DNA of 64,000 bases from assembly GCA_900618425.1 (NCBI GenBank), contig UZAN01039467.1, positions 5,995-69,994 on the forward strand. Direction: 5' to 3'. This document shows, in pieces, positions 49,421 through 59,410 of this stretch. A program made the position numbers and the translations under genes. The notes beneath the pieces are model-generated. The model was not told the DNA's origin and made no database searches. It was given only the letters and a program-made list of their open reading frames with translations. Source of the DNA: Echinostoma caproni (Eukaryota; Platyhelminthes; Trematoda; Plagiorchiida; Echinostomatidae). The stretch's first letter is position 1. Every line of letters begins with the position of its first letter.

Positions 49421-51149
49421 CGTTTTCTTGACGCATCTTGTAAGGGGCCCGGCAACGCATGTTGGTTCGAAATGAAAGGAGGATGACGGAGTCAGGAGAC
49501 GATCAGAAATTCCTTCTCTCTTGATGAATAACACACAGCTATCCAAAAGAGTTCACAGCCCAGCTTATATCCAATAACGCAGTTGCATTAGTGACAGATT
49601 TCGGTCATTGCTTTTCTATTTGGTTTTCCATGATAGATAAGTGGGTTGATTTATCTAAAGCTTTTAGCATGTGCATGTACATATTTTGCCTTCCTCAGTT
49701 ATGTATTTTCCTAGGCAGCCTTTGCATGACCGTGGCCTCCCTGGAGAAAGTCGACTGCACATTTATAGGCCCAAAAAACAAAACAGGAAGTACCAACATT
49801 CATTTATTATTATATAGTTTCTCTATAATCAATCAAAACTGCAGTCTAAGAGCAATTGGTTCGCGTTTTTATAACATTGATCTAGAAGTCCCGAAATCAA
49901 ACCGCTGCCCATCATCCTCATTTCGGTATTTCCTCAGACCGCGACCTCTTACCTGACACTTGTGGGTACACTTGTTCATTCAATAAATATAACGGGAGTA
50001 AGAATATATTTAATTATATTAGACCACCTCAGCCATTGGAATTCGTCAAAGTCACGGAAACATTACCTGGAAGGAAATGTGTTCTTTAGAACGTATGCCT
50101 TTATTTATTTTGGTCGTTTGTTAGATGAAGTTATCGTTATTTTAAACTTGCTACAAAACGACCAGATAAATCTCAAACGAGTTTTTACCCAGATCTTAGC
50201 ACGGACCACAGTTCTTGTTCAGCTAAACTTGCGCTCATCAAACTAACGGGGTCACCGTGAACTAACCAATGTCACTTGAAATAAATATATCCGTAAAATC
50301 GATCATAATGTCATGCATACGGATCCTCTGGGAACTTCTCAATTGGAGAAACCCTTGATAGCGAAGGATTTTCGAGCTAACTATGATCAGGCAAATACCA
50401 GCTGGATGCATATTGCCCCTCTGTCGGTCAGGGCACGTACGTCTTAACTGCACCTTAGCAACTCTGCACTCGCTCAGCTTCCTTGTTTTGTTTGTTTGAC
50501 TGAATGTATCAGTGTGAGAAGAGCCCGCGCCAAGATTGAAAATTTCTTTTTAGAGCCGAAAACCAGAGTAACGTAAACGTCGGCGTATGATCAGCTCTAC
50601 TAATAGCATCATGGTATTGACAAATCCGGTGAAAAAATTTGTTCCAAAAAGAAACTCAAATCATATTTTCCAATGATCTACCATGATGCCTGGATCGGGT
50701 GATCTGGAAGTACAAAACCAGTAACAAATACTCAAATGAAGCATAAACAATTTGTGAAAGTCGTTGCATCTTTGAAAAGGAGAAGAATATCAGGGAATAA
50801 TTCTCTAGAGAATAGGTTCACTCAGCTATTTGAATAGTTCCAGTTTGTGGAGTCAAAGTGGTTCATGATCTGCCATGATCGGTTACGTAATGGACCAAGT
50901 AAATATGCATGGATTATCGAAACTCATCAACCAGAAATAATCTTCCCATTAGAGTGTGCATTCGCTTGTGAACTGACAAAGCAGAATACACAGTAGCGAA
51001 CAAGCTCATTTGGGGTGGTTCATCAACAGTCTAATACACCACCATTTCGTTCAAAAATATAGTAAGGGGAAACTTGACAAAATGAGGCGAGATCTGTCAG
51101 AACACATGTCAGAAGGTGGACAATATTTGTTTCCTCTGATCCATAATCC

Positions 51150-51300
51150 ATCCCCAGTTGGGTATATAGTTTCGCAATGCTGATTAGACCCAACCAGGAT
51201 GAAACAGCTGTACAGGGTTAATTGAAACTGAAGCAACGGGTACAGTGATTCTGAGCTTTTCATTTCACGTTTCATTTGCTACATATACGACGAATTCTAC
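51150..51300 (+). mobile_element. hammerhead SINE fragment (copy C)
   Basis: It matches copy B over agacccaaccag, gaaaca.ctgtacag and the body cacgttt.ttttg. The tRNA-like head is not recognisable here. Confidence 0.45.
51174..51218 (+). ncRNA. degenerate hammerhead motif (copy C)
   Basis: GCAATG, CTGATTA (last core G changed), stem II GACC/GGAT, GAAAC intact, AGCTGTA. Stem I is no longer paired well. Inactive by prediction. Confidence 0.4.
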
Positions 51301-51514
51301 TTCGAAATCTAATCAAGTCCTTCATTACTCACATGATCCATAATCGTGCCTGTACATAGGAGTTTGTTGTCAGTAGGGACACATTTTCACGCTGGGTAGA
51401 AAGGTCATTCGGGATAGGGAGAGGTGAGGGGTGGAGTAAGCCTTATGTGTCGGTGTTTCGAGGATATTGATTTTGGTCTGAGTGGTGGTGGTGGTGAAAA
51501 TAATTAAATTGGGG

Positions 51515-51721
51515 TCAGAGTAAGTGGAGAGCTTGAACTAGCCTCTTTTGTGCAAAAAGGGATATGTCAATCGCCTCAGCGGTGGCTAGTGTGTTTAAGC
51601 GCACTGCTTTAGAGGGGGTGAGAGGAACGCGATAGATTAGGTGGAACACAGATTCTGGTCCAATTTGATGGTCTGCATCAACTAGATGACCAAGAATAGT
51701 GCTTCCTATACTCACTGACAC
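51515..51721 (-). mobile_element. Penelope-like C-terminal tail fragment
   Basis: The minus-strand frame reads GHLVDADHQIGPESVFHLIY, then TLATAEAIDI and FAQKRLVQAL. It is homologous to the 19180-19490 fragment. On the minus strand it follows the RT remnant at 52530-52128, so the two may be parts of one copy separated by the 51825-51985 repeat array. Confidence 0.55.
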
Positions 51722-51824
51722 TCTTTGTTCTAACCAACTTGGGCGGTGTTCCTATATCTGTTGGGATACTTACCTCGCCGTTCGGTCAATGTACGTTGCA
51801 TTACCAAGACTATATCTTTTTCGG

Positions 51825-51958
51825 TTTAAGATGTCCGAAATTCGATTTAAGATGTCACAATATGAATTTTAGATGTCCGAGTATCAATTTAAGATGTCAT
51901 GTTCCTATGTGGATAGTACCTTGCACAGTACAGGGTGAAAACATGACATCTTAAATTG
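51825..51958. repeat. 21-bp tandem array (x4) ending in a hairpin
   Basis: Four successive 21-bp units (51825, 51846, 51867, 51888) each contain TTTAAGATGTC or a one-base variant. The last unit and its lead-in, caatttaagatgtcatgtt (51885-51903), is repeated as a perfect 19-nt inverted copy at 51940-51958. A further inverted unit follows to about 51980. The 21-bp period gives a 7-residue repeat (LRC/FRC) in one frame, probably without meaning. Confidence 0.75.
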
Positions 51959-52127
51959 AATTTTGTACATCTTAAACTTAACAAGGTATAGATAATCATA
52001 GAAGTGACCAGCGTAGACAGCCTGTCTTTGTGGCTAGTTCGGATGTAGGACGATCCTCCAAACACACGATAAGCGAGTTGCGTTGTAGGTCCACTTCACT
52101 GTATACGTCAGATGTTTGTTCAAGAGG

Positions 52128-52530
52128 TCATATAGCACCTCCTTGAAAAGGTAGATGAATGTCAGAGCCAGTCTTGCGCGCCTGTGATGTGAGACGCTCG
52201 ATCAGATTTATTTTCTGTCTGAGTAGGATGAAGCTATAAAAGTGTGTATATTGTCCTGTCCAAGTTAATTTTCTGTGTATTTGACGCTCTAAGGAACCAA
52301 CCTGTTTTCGGAGGAGTGCCACTTCTAGGGAGGCGAAATTTATCATTTTCTTCCGTTTCAAACGTGAACTGAATCGATTGGTGAGCTTCATTGAATATTG
52401 GGAGCCATCTTGTCGTGTTTCTACCTTGAGGTGTAAGACGTAATATGTCTTCCACGTAGCGACGAAGGAGATCGAGAGATTCTAAGCTTGGCGCATTCGT
52501 GAACAAGGGTGTTACATTCAGGGAAAACAT
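52128..52530 (-). pseudogene. Penelope-like RT remnant with internal deletion
   Basis: From 52530 the minus strand reads MFSLNVTPLFTNAPSLESLD (motif A, with Asp replaced by Asn). It then jumps to IFNEAHQSIQFTFETEEN and, in another frame, RQIHRKLTWTGQYTHF and LIERLTSQARK. The GVAMG and YMDD blocks that should lie between are missing, so the catalytic core was deleted. The family is clearly Penelope-like by the RK-x-TWTGQY and RARK blocks. Confidence 0.65.
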
Positions 52531-52887
52531 CTGATCATTCTTAACCTTCCGTTGACTGGTGATGATGGAATCTTCCTCACACTTCGATCATCACACACGC
52601 ATTGGTTCTACTTCTTAGGGGTGGGTGGGGAAATGACTGTGTCCTGTGTGTTTGCTATGGAAGACCGGGTGTTCTTACAAATTGTTTTTGATGTATGTAT
52701 GATAATGTAGGCGTATTCCGATCGTTTCTGCTGTGGTCAGAGAGCCTTACCTAAGCCCCTTGGATAGACAGCTGCGAACTGAGTAGAGGAGGTCAAAACT
52801 CCTCGGCCACATTAGGTGGGAAACAATGGAACTTTTGATGGTTTTAATCACCACACTATTCAGCCAGTCCAAGTGATGCTTGCAGAC

Positions 52888-53100
52888 TCATTCAGATAAA
52901 CGTCTGCTTGTNATACAACTTATTCCACAGGAATAAGTAAACAAGTACACACAGAAGGGGACTGCAGAAACATGCACTTTATCCTTGAGGTAAAAGCGCC
53001 AATGTGGTCTGAAGATGAATACAATGCAATGTTTTGCTGTGTAGAATGGTTCTGCCACAGCTGCACTGAGTTTGTGTGTCAACGTTTCGACGTTTGTCAC
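52888..53100 (-). mobile_element. Penelope-like GIY-YIG fragment
   Basis: The minus-strand frame reads ETLTHKLSAAVAEPFY, HWRFYLKDKVHVSAVPFCVY and LFTYSCGISC, then SRRLSE after a single N at 52912. It matches the GIY-YIG block of the copy at 3830-4680 (AVSFCVYLFTCSCETTC...SRRLSE). It lies upstream, on the minus strand, of the RT remnant at 52530, giving an end-before-start order that suggests two head-to-tail copies. Confidence 0.55.
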
Positions 53101-53279
53101 CCCTGAAAGGTAGTGATTTGTAAACCGATTTCTTCTTAACGGTACTGATCTAATTTGGCAATCGATGACACTTTAAAATGTTGTCCACGAATCGCCCTAG
53201 GTACCCATTGTGAAGGGAAACCTCTCAAATAAACCTCGGTCCGTTCTCTATTGTATCATCGGCCCATATTCCCCGCATT

Positions 53280-53460
53280 GTGGCAGCTTTTTTTATTACA
53301 CACCTGGGTGTGATGAACAGCAGACGGGGTACACCCCTGGTCACGAGGACCTGCTGTTCAATGGTTGAAATCGGCAACCTAAACCCCGGAACTTANGAAC
53401 CTCGAGCCATAGGGTCCAAAGCACGCCGGTGACAGCGACTAAACTACTGCACCACCACCA
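53280..53460 (-). mobile_element. tRNA-like SINE family 2, copy 2
   Basis: Reverse complement of the 40830 repeat: ggtggtgcagtagtttagtc, ctttggaccctatggctcga, then caggtcctcgtgacc and ctgttcatcacaccc. A single N lies at 53396, close to the place of the N in copy 1. Confidence 0.55.
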
Positions 53461-53930
53461 CAACCTTTAAAAATATGCGTTCACACTTGTGGTTTAGCAA
53501 AGTAGAATACCATACGATTTTGCTCGGATTAACTGAATACTGGACGTGAGAAACGAGGTTGGTCAAATGCAGCGTGATAACATGAAAGATATAAAGAATT
53601 AAGATGTACGTTGGGAGTGGATCATGTTCTCCCTGACCTCCAATCATCAGCAATAAAGTCTTGTTCGAAGAATAGCTTTACGGAGTAAATTTTGCTGGTC
53701 AACTATCTTACGTGCCTCACAGCATTTGATAACTGTCTGTAGCAAAGAAATGTATCTTCCATATTTGATTATTATTGATTTTCAGAAAGTAGTAATGCCA
53801 TGATTTTTGGTTAAACTGAATCACTGCAAATGTACGATAATGAAGGGTTTGTAATGCATTAATTAAAAGCAAAATACATTGTTTTACCCATCTTTTACTG
53901 AGACACATTAGGCAATGCAAACAACAATCT

Positions 53931-53985
53931 GATTGGCCGATCACCCAATCACGTTTTGATCAATAAACGTGATCGACCGTGGTCG
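53931..53985 (+). promoter_or_regulatory. candidate proximal promoter of the CYHR1-like gene
   Basis: About 70-120 bp before the ATG there is an inverted CCAAT box (ATTGG, 53932-53936), a direct CCAAT box (53945-53949), a CACGTTT/AAACGTG dyad (53950-53956 with 53965-53971) and a perfect 12-bp palindrome CGACCGTGGTCG (53974-53985). Paired CCAAT boxes are typical NF-Y sites of TATA-less animal promoters. Function is inferred from position only. Confidence 0.4.
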
Positions 53986-54051
53986 ACTTCAAACCGCACG
54001 TATTGTGCACGAGATTTGGCATCACACGGATCAAGTCCTCTTTGAGTGCAT

Positions 54052-55707
54052 ATGCGACGAGTACGCCGATCTTTTCTACACGAACATCAAGTGCGTGCGG
54101 TTCACACAGCGCGAAATTATATGCGGCATGGTCGAGGATTGATCAATTCCAATCAAAACGCTAATGACTCTCTTGGGGATAGCACATCACGTCCCATAGA
54201 CATGGCATGCGCAACCACAATCACTGAAACCAGCAATTATTCATGTCCACTGATTGAAAATCCCATAGTGAATGCCACATCCCAAATGGGATCCCTCGCT
54301 AATAGTAATCCTCAACCAGAAAGTGATGTTGCCAATGTGCTGGATCGAATTGATCAGTGGAATGCAGATAGTCTAAATGATAACAGTAAATATGGTCGAA
54401 TTTTACGCTCGATTCGTGAAGTGATTTCCTGTTGTGCCTGTTTCACCAGTGATACACTGATGAAAGAATGCACAAACGGACATTTGATTTGTCAAAATTG
54501 TTTCCTCACTCTGAGACAAGATGAACGACCACAGTGTCCCACCTGTCGTGCCAGTCTATACTCGGACAGTCGTAAAGCTCTTATTGCGCAAAAGGTGTTA
54601 TCTGAACTGCCAGACTTTTGTACGGATTGTGGAATATCAATGCTTCATAAATCTCTGGCTAGTCATCGACTCAATGCTTGTGCGAAACGTCGTGTCGCAT
54701 GCGGACTGTCAGCCCTCGGTTGCGAATGGGTGGGAACGGCAGATCAATATGATATGCATTATACGGAATGTTCTTTAAAGAAACAATTAGAAGAACGACC
54801 ACTAACAGAAAACTTAGATATGTTATTGACTCGGTTTAAGAAACGCGAGCAGTCGATGCGTGAAACATTTCACTGTTTCTCAAACATGCTACGGCATTTG
54901 GAATCACACGAGTTGCAAACAATCACAGTGACATTGGCCGCTGTCACGACCACAGACAATAGCATCCATTATCGTAGTGATCATTTCCACGTGAATCAAT
55001 CCCGATGGACCGCAGAAATTATGATGAATTTTCCACCGGAACCTCAAGACGCCTTGAATGTCGAGAGGGAAAGAAACGATACCCAAGAACCGGAAGAACT
55101 TACTATTACGACTACTACAACCACGACCCCAGAAGAGAGTGATTCCGCTGTCACAGAGCAAGCTCCGGTGACGACAAGTACCAACGATTTTGTCACCACA
55201 GATTCAGTACCCCAACCGCAGGCTGTTCGTCGACGAAGATGGTTTCATGGATCCAACATACGTCATCATCCATATGGACCACCATATTATATGCCAAATC
55301 TGTTGTCCAGTGGTAATTCTACTAGCACGGTGGATGTTATACGGGAGACCGAACATCATCAACCCAGTACACCAGGACAATCTGAAACGCCTAGGGGAAA
55401 TGGAAATCGATGGCTCGGTGATATACATTATTGTATGCTGAAAGAGAACAGTCCTGGAATCGGTCGTCGAGCGTATGCGTTTGCCCTTTTGCAAATCAAA
55501 GTTCCGGACACGGGAATACAAATCTACGCTCGACCGCAATTGCAACCGTATCGATTTTCCACACGTGGTGATCATACGACAGCTTTCCCGATTTACACAA
55601 TCCGTTGGCGCTACATTCGCACACTACGAGAAATGATGAAATATCGTCTAATTCAAGCGGAATTTGTAGTGGCCAGACGTATTGTGGAAGAGCATGTGGA
55701 GAGTTAG
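54052..55707 (+). CDS. CYHR1: CYHR1/ZTRAF1-like RING and TRAF-type zinc-finger protein
   Basis: An uninterrupted 551-residue frame starts at the ATG at 54052; an in-frame TGA lies at 54043. A RING-like cluster spans about residues 127-165 (C127, C130, C140, H144, C147, C150, C162, C165, with KECTNGHLICQNC). A Siah/TRAF-type Cys/His finger follows (residues 190-240, FCTDCG...H...C...C...GCEW...H...C). Then comes a LLTRFKKREQSMRETF region and beta-rich halves of a MATH-like domain. This order is that of cysteine and histidine-rich protein 1, a putative cytoplasmic E3-type or scaffold protein. Vertebrate CYHR1 is about 360 residues. The extra length here is a Thr/Pro/Glu-rich insert (about 328-455) splitting the C-terminal domain. 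No introns are seen, so an intronless paralogue or retrocopy is possible, but the frame is intact. I see no AATAAA within 300 bp of the stop. Confidence 0.85.
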   Translation: MRRVRRSFLHEHQVRAVHTARNYMRHGRGLINSNQNANDSLGDSTSRPIDMACATTITETSNYSCPLIENPIVNATSQMGSLANSNPQPESDVANVLDRIDQWNADSLNDNSKYGRILRSIREVISCCACFTSDTLMKECTNGHLICQNCFLTLRQDERPQCPTCRASLYSDSRKALIAQKVLSELPDFCTDCGISMLHKSLASHRLNACAKRRVACGLSALGCEWVGTADQYDMHYTECSLKKQLEERPLTENLDMLLTRFKKREQSMRETFHCFSNMLRHLESHELQTITVTLAAVTTTDNSIHYRSDHFHVNQSRWTAEIMMNFPPEPQDALNVERERNDTQEPEELTITTTTTTTPEESDSAVTEQAPVTTSTNDFVTTDSVPQPQAVRRRRWFHGSNIRHHPYGPPYYMPNLLSSGNSTSTVDVIRETEHHQPSTPGQSETPRGNGNRWLGDIHYCMLKENSPGIGRRAYAFALLQIKVPDTGIQIYARPQLQPYRFSTRGDHTTAFPIYTIRWRYIRTLREMMKYRLIQAEFVVARRIVEEHVES

Positions 55708-56479
55708 TATGCAGTCAATGATTCCCTTTATATCCAAATAGAAAAAAGATGCACGTATCAACATTGGCTGGCTTGAATGACAGCCTTGTAGATCACACAA
55801 AAATATCTGCATTCGCAGCTCACATTATCCGAAACGCTTAGAGCATGCAATCACCATTTGATCATCCTTAAGTTTTCCTCGTATTGATCTGACTTTTGAC
55901 AGGTCTGTTCTATCTGTGAACTGTCGTCCTCTACGAGATATAAATCTCATGCATAAAGTATGGCACTAGATAAAAGCATGATGATTGTATTTACACGTCT
56001 TGATTCATCGAATTTGGTTGATTCTAACCTTAATCTCCAGCTACACGGTGTTGGTATATTTTTGAAAAATCCTAATATCAGTTTTAGAGTGGAAAGCTTG
56101 AATTAGCCCATTCTATTGTTAAGATGCACCAGGCACGCTTGATATTACAAACAATTCCATCGCATGTAAATGCTAATATTAGTTGAACGATTTTGATAAG
56201 TTAAAACAGGCGAGTTGAGTGAGCACAATTTTTTCCAGTTAGCCAATAATTCCCGTCAGATATTATGATTATGAATGGAAGGAAAGTTGAATAGAAGGTA
56301 AACTCAAGTGACTTTTCATGATTAGACCCATTCGGGAATACCTAATTCCATTAAATACGTACAACGTTTTATTTGAAATCTTCAGCATGGTGAAGGATGG
56401 GTGTCTAGGGTTGCGGCTGCTCACCCTTCCAATGCATTTCGCGAAATGCTCCAATACGACCAAGTGTCTTCAATAACCT
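55708..56479. other. 3' flank of the CYHR1-like gene
   Basis: AT-rich; includes the likely 3' UTR, but no canonical AATAAA is seen in the first 300 bp. Confidence 0.5.
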
Positions 56480-56960
56480 CTGCAGAGGAAGTCCCACTCA
56501 CTGCCGTCCCGTGGCGGAAGTGTTTTCCCACCAAAGTAAGAGGACAAATAGCCGACATATGTGTCTTTAACCGGGTTAGTAGACCACTGACAGTCACCCT
56601 AGGAGAGTTGGCCAAACACCCTGATTCCAAACCCACCAAGAGGAGGCGTAAGAACCACACACCTTTCCGGTGGTAACAGTTTTCACCGACTCGATTGGGC
56701 ATCAAGGTGTATTGGGCACCTTGGACGTCTGACCCGGTCCAAAGGGCGTATGATCCGATGAACTGGACACCGGCTCCTAATGGATTGCAGTTTTCGCACA
56801 CCGCCCCGCTGCCTTGCGCGTCACGCTTTGGTTAGTCAAAGGCTCCGGTTGTGGATTCTCCAAGAAAATTCACCTCCCTTGGCCTGGAAAACCTGGCAGT
56901 ATTCAGCCCACATTCAAATCGTGGAACGTTTTCCTTTTTTATGCAGATTATTATACTACG
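56480..56960 (+). repeat. repeat Y, decayed copy
   Basis: It shares ctcgattgggYatYRaggtg, tattgggcaccttgga and ccaagaaaat.cacct with 29890-30330, but the frame is broken by indels. The homologous segment ends near 56910; an AT-rich inverted repeat follows about 140 bp later (57046-57079). Confidence 0.55.
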
Positions 56961-57045
56961 ATTTGTTTGGCATGCTTGGAGCTTGATCGTGTGGAATTAT
57001 ATCGTGAGGTCCAATGAAGGGTGACCAGCCGCAACCCTAGACAGC

Positions 57046-57079
57046 TCTCTATATATGTAAATATATATTTATATAGAGA
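57046..57079. repeat. AT-rich inverted repeat
   Basis: TCTCTATATA (57046-57055) and TATATAGAGA (57070-57079) form a hairpin about 140 bp beyond repeat Y. Confidence 0.6.
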
Positions 57080-57849
57080 ATGGATAGAGGGACAAAAATT
57101 TAATATTTACGCCACTAGAGATAATCTCGTTTGACCTCCAAAATCGATCAAAATAAAACGTTTAAGATGCAACATGTTTGTAAACATTTCACTTTTTCTG
57201 AATCTCCTCGAGCACTGGGTATCGAAAGTTTGACTTCACTATCCATTATATAAATACAAGTATGCGGAAGAAGGAGAGGACACTAGATGAATCGGTTTTG
57301 ATTAAGTACTTCAAGAACCCGGACGCCGTCTATGGGGACAGTGTATGCGGAGGCTAATCATTGCATGGGATGCCGCGTTCACCGACAGCTAGGTTAACAG
57401 AAATAAGCAATGAAATTTTACAAGAAAAGAATGATCCCTTCCCGGTAACATGTGGAGGCGGACCTTGGTGCAGTCATTAACGCATGTGCTTGGTCTACCA
57501 AATGTTTTGATTAATTGTGCCGAACGGGCAGCATTCATGTGAACACTTTTTCCGATCTCGGCTAATCCAATGATTGCCTTCTACGTAAAAACTCCAGCAG
57601 ACGATGAAGATCTGAGTTTCAGAATGAAACTGATTGACTAAAACGGAATCTGTTCAACCATTTTCGAACAGAATGTGAACATGCATAGGTATCAAACTCT
57701 GTTCCACTAATTATCACTTAGTCCTTCCGTATTTATAAGACTCCGTTAAGTATTAAAATATTTCACCCAACCCCAAAAGCTGTTCGGATCGAAAATGTGT
57801 TGGCTCAATGCATCACAAAGCATTTCATATGCTAACGATTCTCATAAAG

Positions 57850-58095
57850 CATAGATACAGTACTGGCTGACTGTGATACACTAAAATATTTTCTTTATGA
57901 TCAAATTGGGTTTCGTTACATTTATTATCTCTAATAATGTTTTAGGTATGGACAATAATTTATATCTTGTCTGTAGTAGACAAGATCTACGATCTACGAT
58001 CTACGTAGTTTTGAGGCTGCATGAGCGACAGTTAAACATGCCTGGTCTTGAGTGCCAAGATCAAATTATCTGAACATGAAAACCGCAAACTTTAC
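57850..58095. repeat. interspersed repeat X, copy 2 (empty site)
   Basis: Homologous to 20840-21120 but without the ~60-bp LINE tail. At the corresponding place it holds a short tandem of gatctac (three units, about 57985-58005). Confidence 0.6.
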
Positions 58096-59029
58096 ATCTT
58101 GCATATTATCATTGTTAATTTTTTGCTGATAAAACTGTTCCATTCTCTTTAGTTACCCCTTAACTCATCATGGTCTAGGTCAACCACCACTGATGAAATG
58201 GAAGTATCGGCTACATTCTGAACCATTCCATCTGCTGAGTATAAACGATTCAGGAAAATCACGATCATAAGGCAAGGCTTGTTTATTATTATTTGGAAAA
58301 AAATTTACTTCAGTATATATGTTATTGCCTAAACGAACCCACAAGTGCTTCACAGGTACTGGTTGCTTTAGTTTCGATTGGACATGTGTATCTCCTAGTC
58401 TACTGTGTTTAATTGTCAGACTATACCCCATGTTCCATAAGTGACCCCGAAACAACTACTCAGGTCACCTTGTAAATGAGAAAATTCGCTTTTCGTGTGA
58501 GAATCCGTAAAAGGGAATCTAATGCAGAGGACGTTTGTGTATGCATATAATAGAGCATCTCCTATTGCTCGGAACCCGGACAAACCGCATATGTTAGGCT
58601 GATTCTGTCTCAAGTTCAATAACACCTTGCTAAACTTTCATTATCGATCAGAATCTAGTTCACACTCAGCTGAGCTCGGAATGTGCTCCAAATACAAGAT
58701 ATTGTCATATTACATCCATGTTAGTATGTGGTTTTCCAGTCCGTTTCAAATTATTTCCGCAATGAACGCATTCTTTCAGTGATACTTGTGCTGATCAACT
58801 TTCCGTTCAAATCTTCTCCTCCGAATGGGGAGTTAACTAGCGCAGCGAAATTTACGTTTTTCTTGAATCAAAACAGATAACCTGATACCTAAGATGTGAC
58901 AATCCTTTTAACTGGTCACATCTTTTTGATCGAACATGTGATTAGGCTTTAACGCGTTCCATTGGTTAGTCTGCTTTTCCACTGCTTGATGGCCTCATCT
59001 TCACATTCGGTGGATGATTAAACTACCTT

Positions 59030-59213
59030 AAATGCGATGAAAATGTTTGTGATAAGCAACAAGCAGCACCAGATAGCTGTTTCATCCTGTTTTGGACTCA
59101 TTAGCACTGCGAATTTTTGTGTCCCTATCAGGACTCGAACCGCGAGTCTTGGGGTTCATACTTTAAACCCTTACCCATGAGCTACATGGTCGCCGGCCAT
59201 CGCCTTGTACGAG
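59030..59213 (-). mobile_element. hammerhead SINE head, inverted half (copy D)
   Basis: The minus strand carries an A-box-like tagctcatgggtaaggg (59183-59167), B-box GGTTCGAGTCC (59141-59131) and the hammerhead at 59110-59066. It abuts, head first, the plus-strand SINE half at 59207, giving an inverted arrangement. Confidence 0.7.
59066..59110 (-). ncRNA. hammerhead ribozyme motif (copy D)
   Basis: Minus strand: GCAGTG, CTAATGA (G to A in the core), stem II around AAAACA, GATGAAAC, AGCTATC, TGGTGC. Length is 45 nt as in the other copies. Core change and weak stem I argue against activity. Confidence 0.6.
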
Positions 59214-59410
59214 TCCCGAACTGGACGAAACAGCTGTTCAGTGTTCTTTGTTGGTCATCAAGAACATTTTCATCGAATTTGGCTGCATTCAACTAGTGGG
59301 GAATCAATGATCTCGCAAGGAGTGATACCCATACCTAAGATCATCAACAGCGCTTAATGCCTGCAAAAACCCGAATAGGCTAATTCAAACATGATACTAT
59401 AAACAACACG
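59207..59410 (+). mobile_element. hammerhead SINE body, plus-strand half (copy E)
   Basis: It starts inside the hammerhead core (GTACGAGTCCCGAACTGGAC, then GAAACAGCTG) and runs through the body (ggggaatcaatgatc, ggagtgatacccat) to cgaataggctaattc, matching copy A from 13157 to 13335. The 5' strand of stem I and the CTG of the core are lost at the junction. Confidence 0.65.

Larger units (their letters stand above)
47181..51149. other. non-coding DNA
   Basis: Holds one N gap, a CT-rich tract and the TTG/CTG repeat. No gene recognised. Confidence 0.55.

Noticed and set aside
49223..49546. Open frames with Val/Ala or Asn/Ser runs on both strands
   Set aside because: Translation of the TTG/CTG repeat, not a gene.
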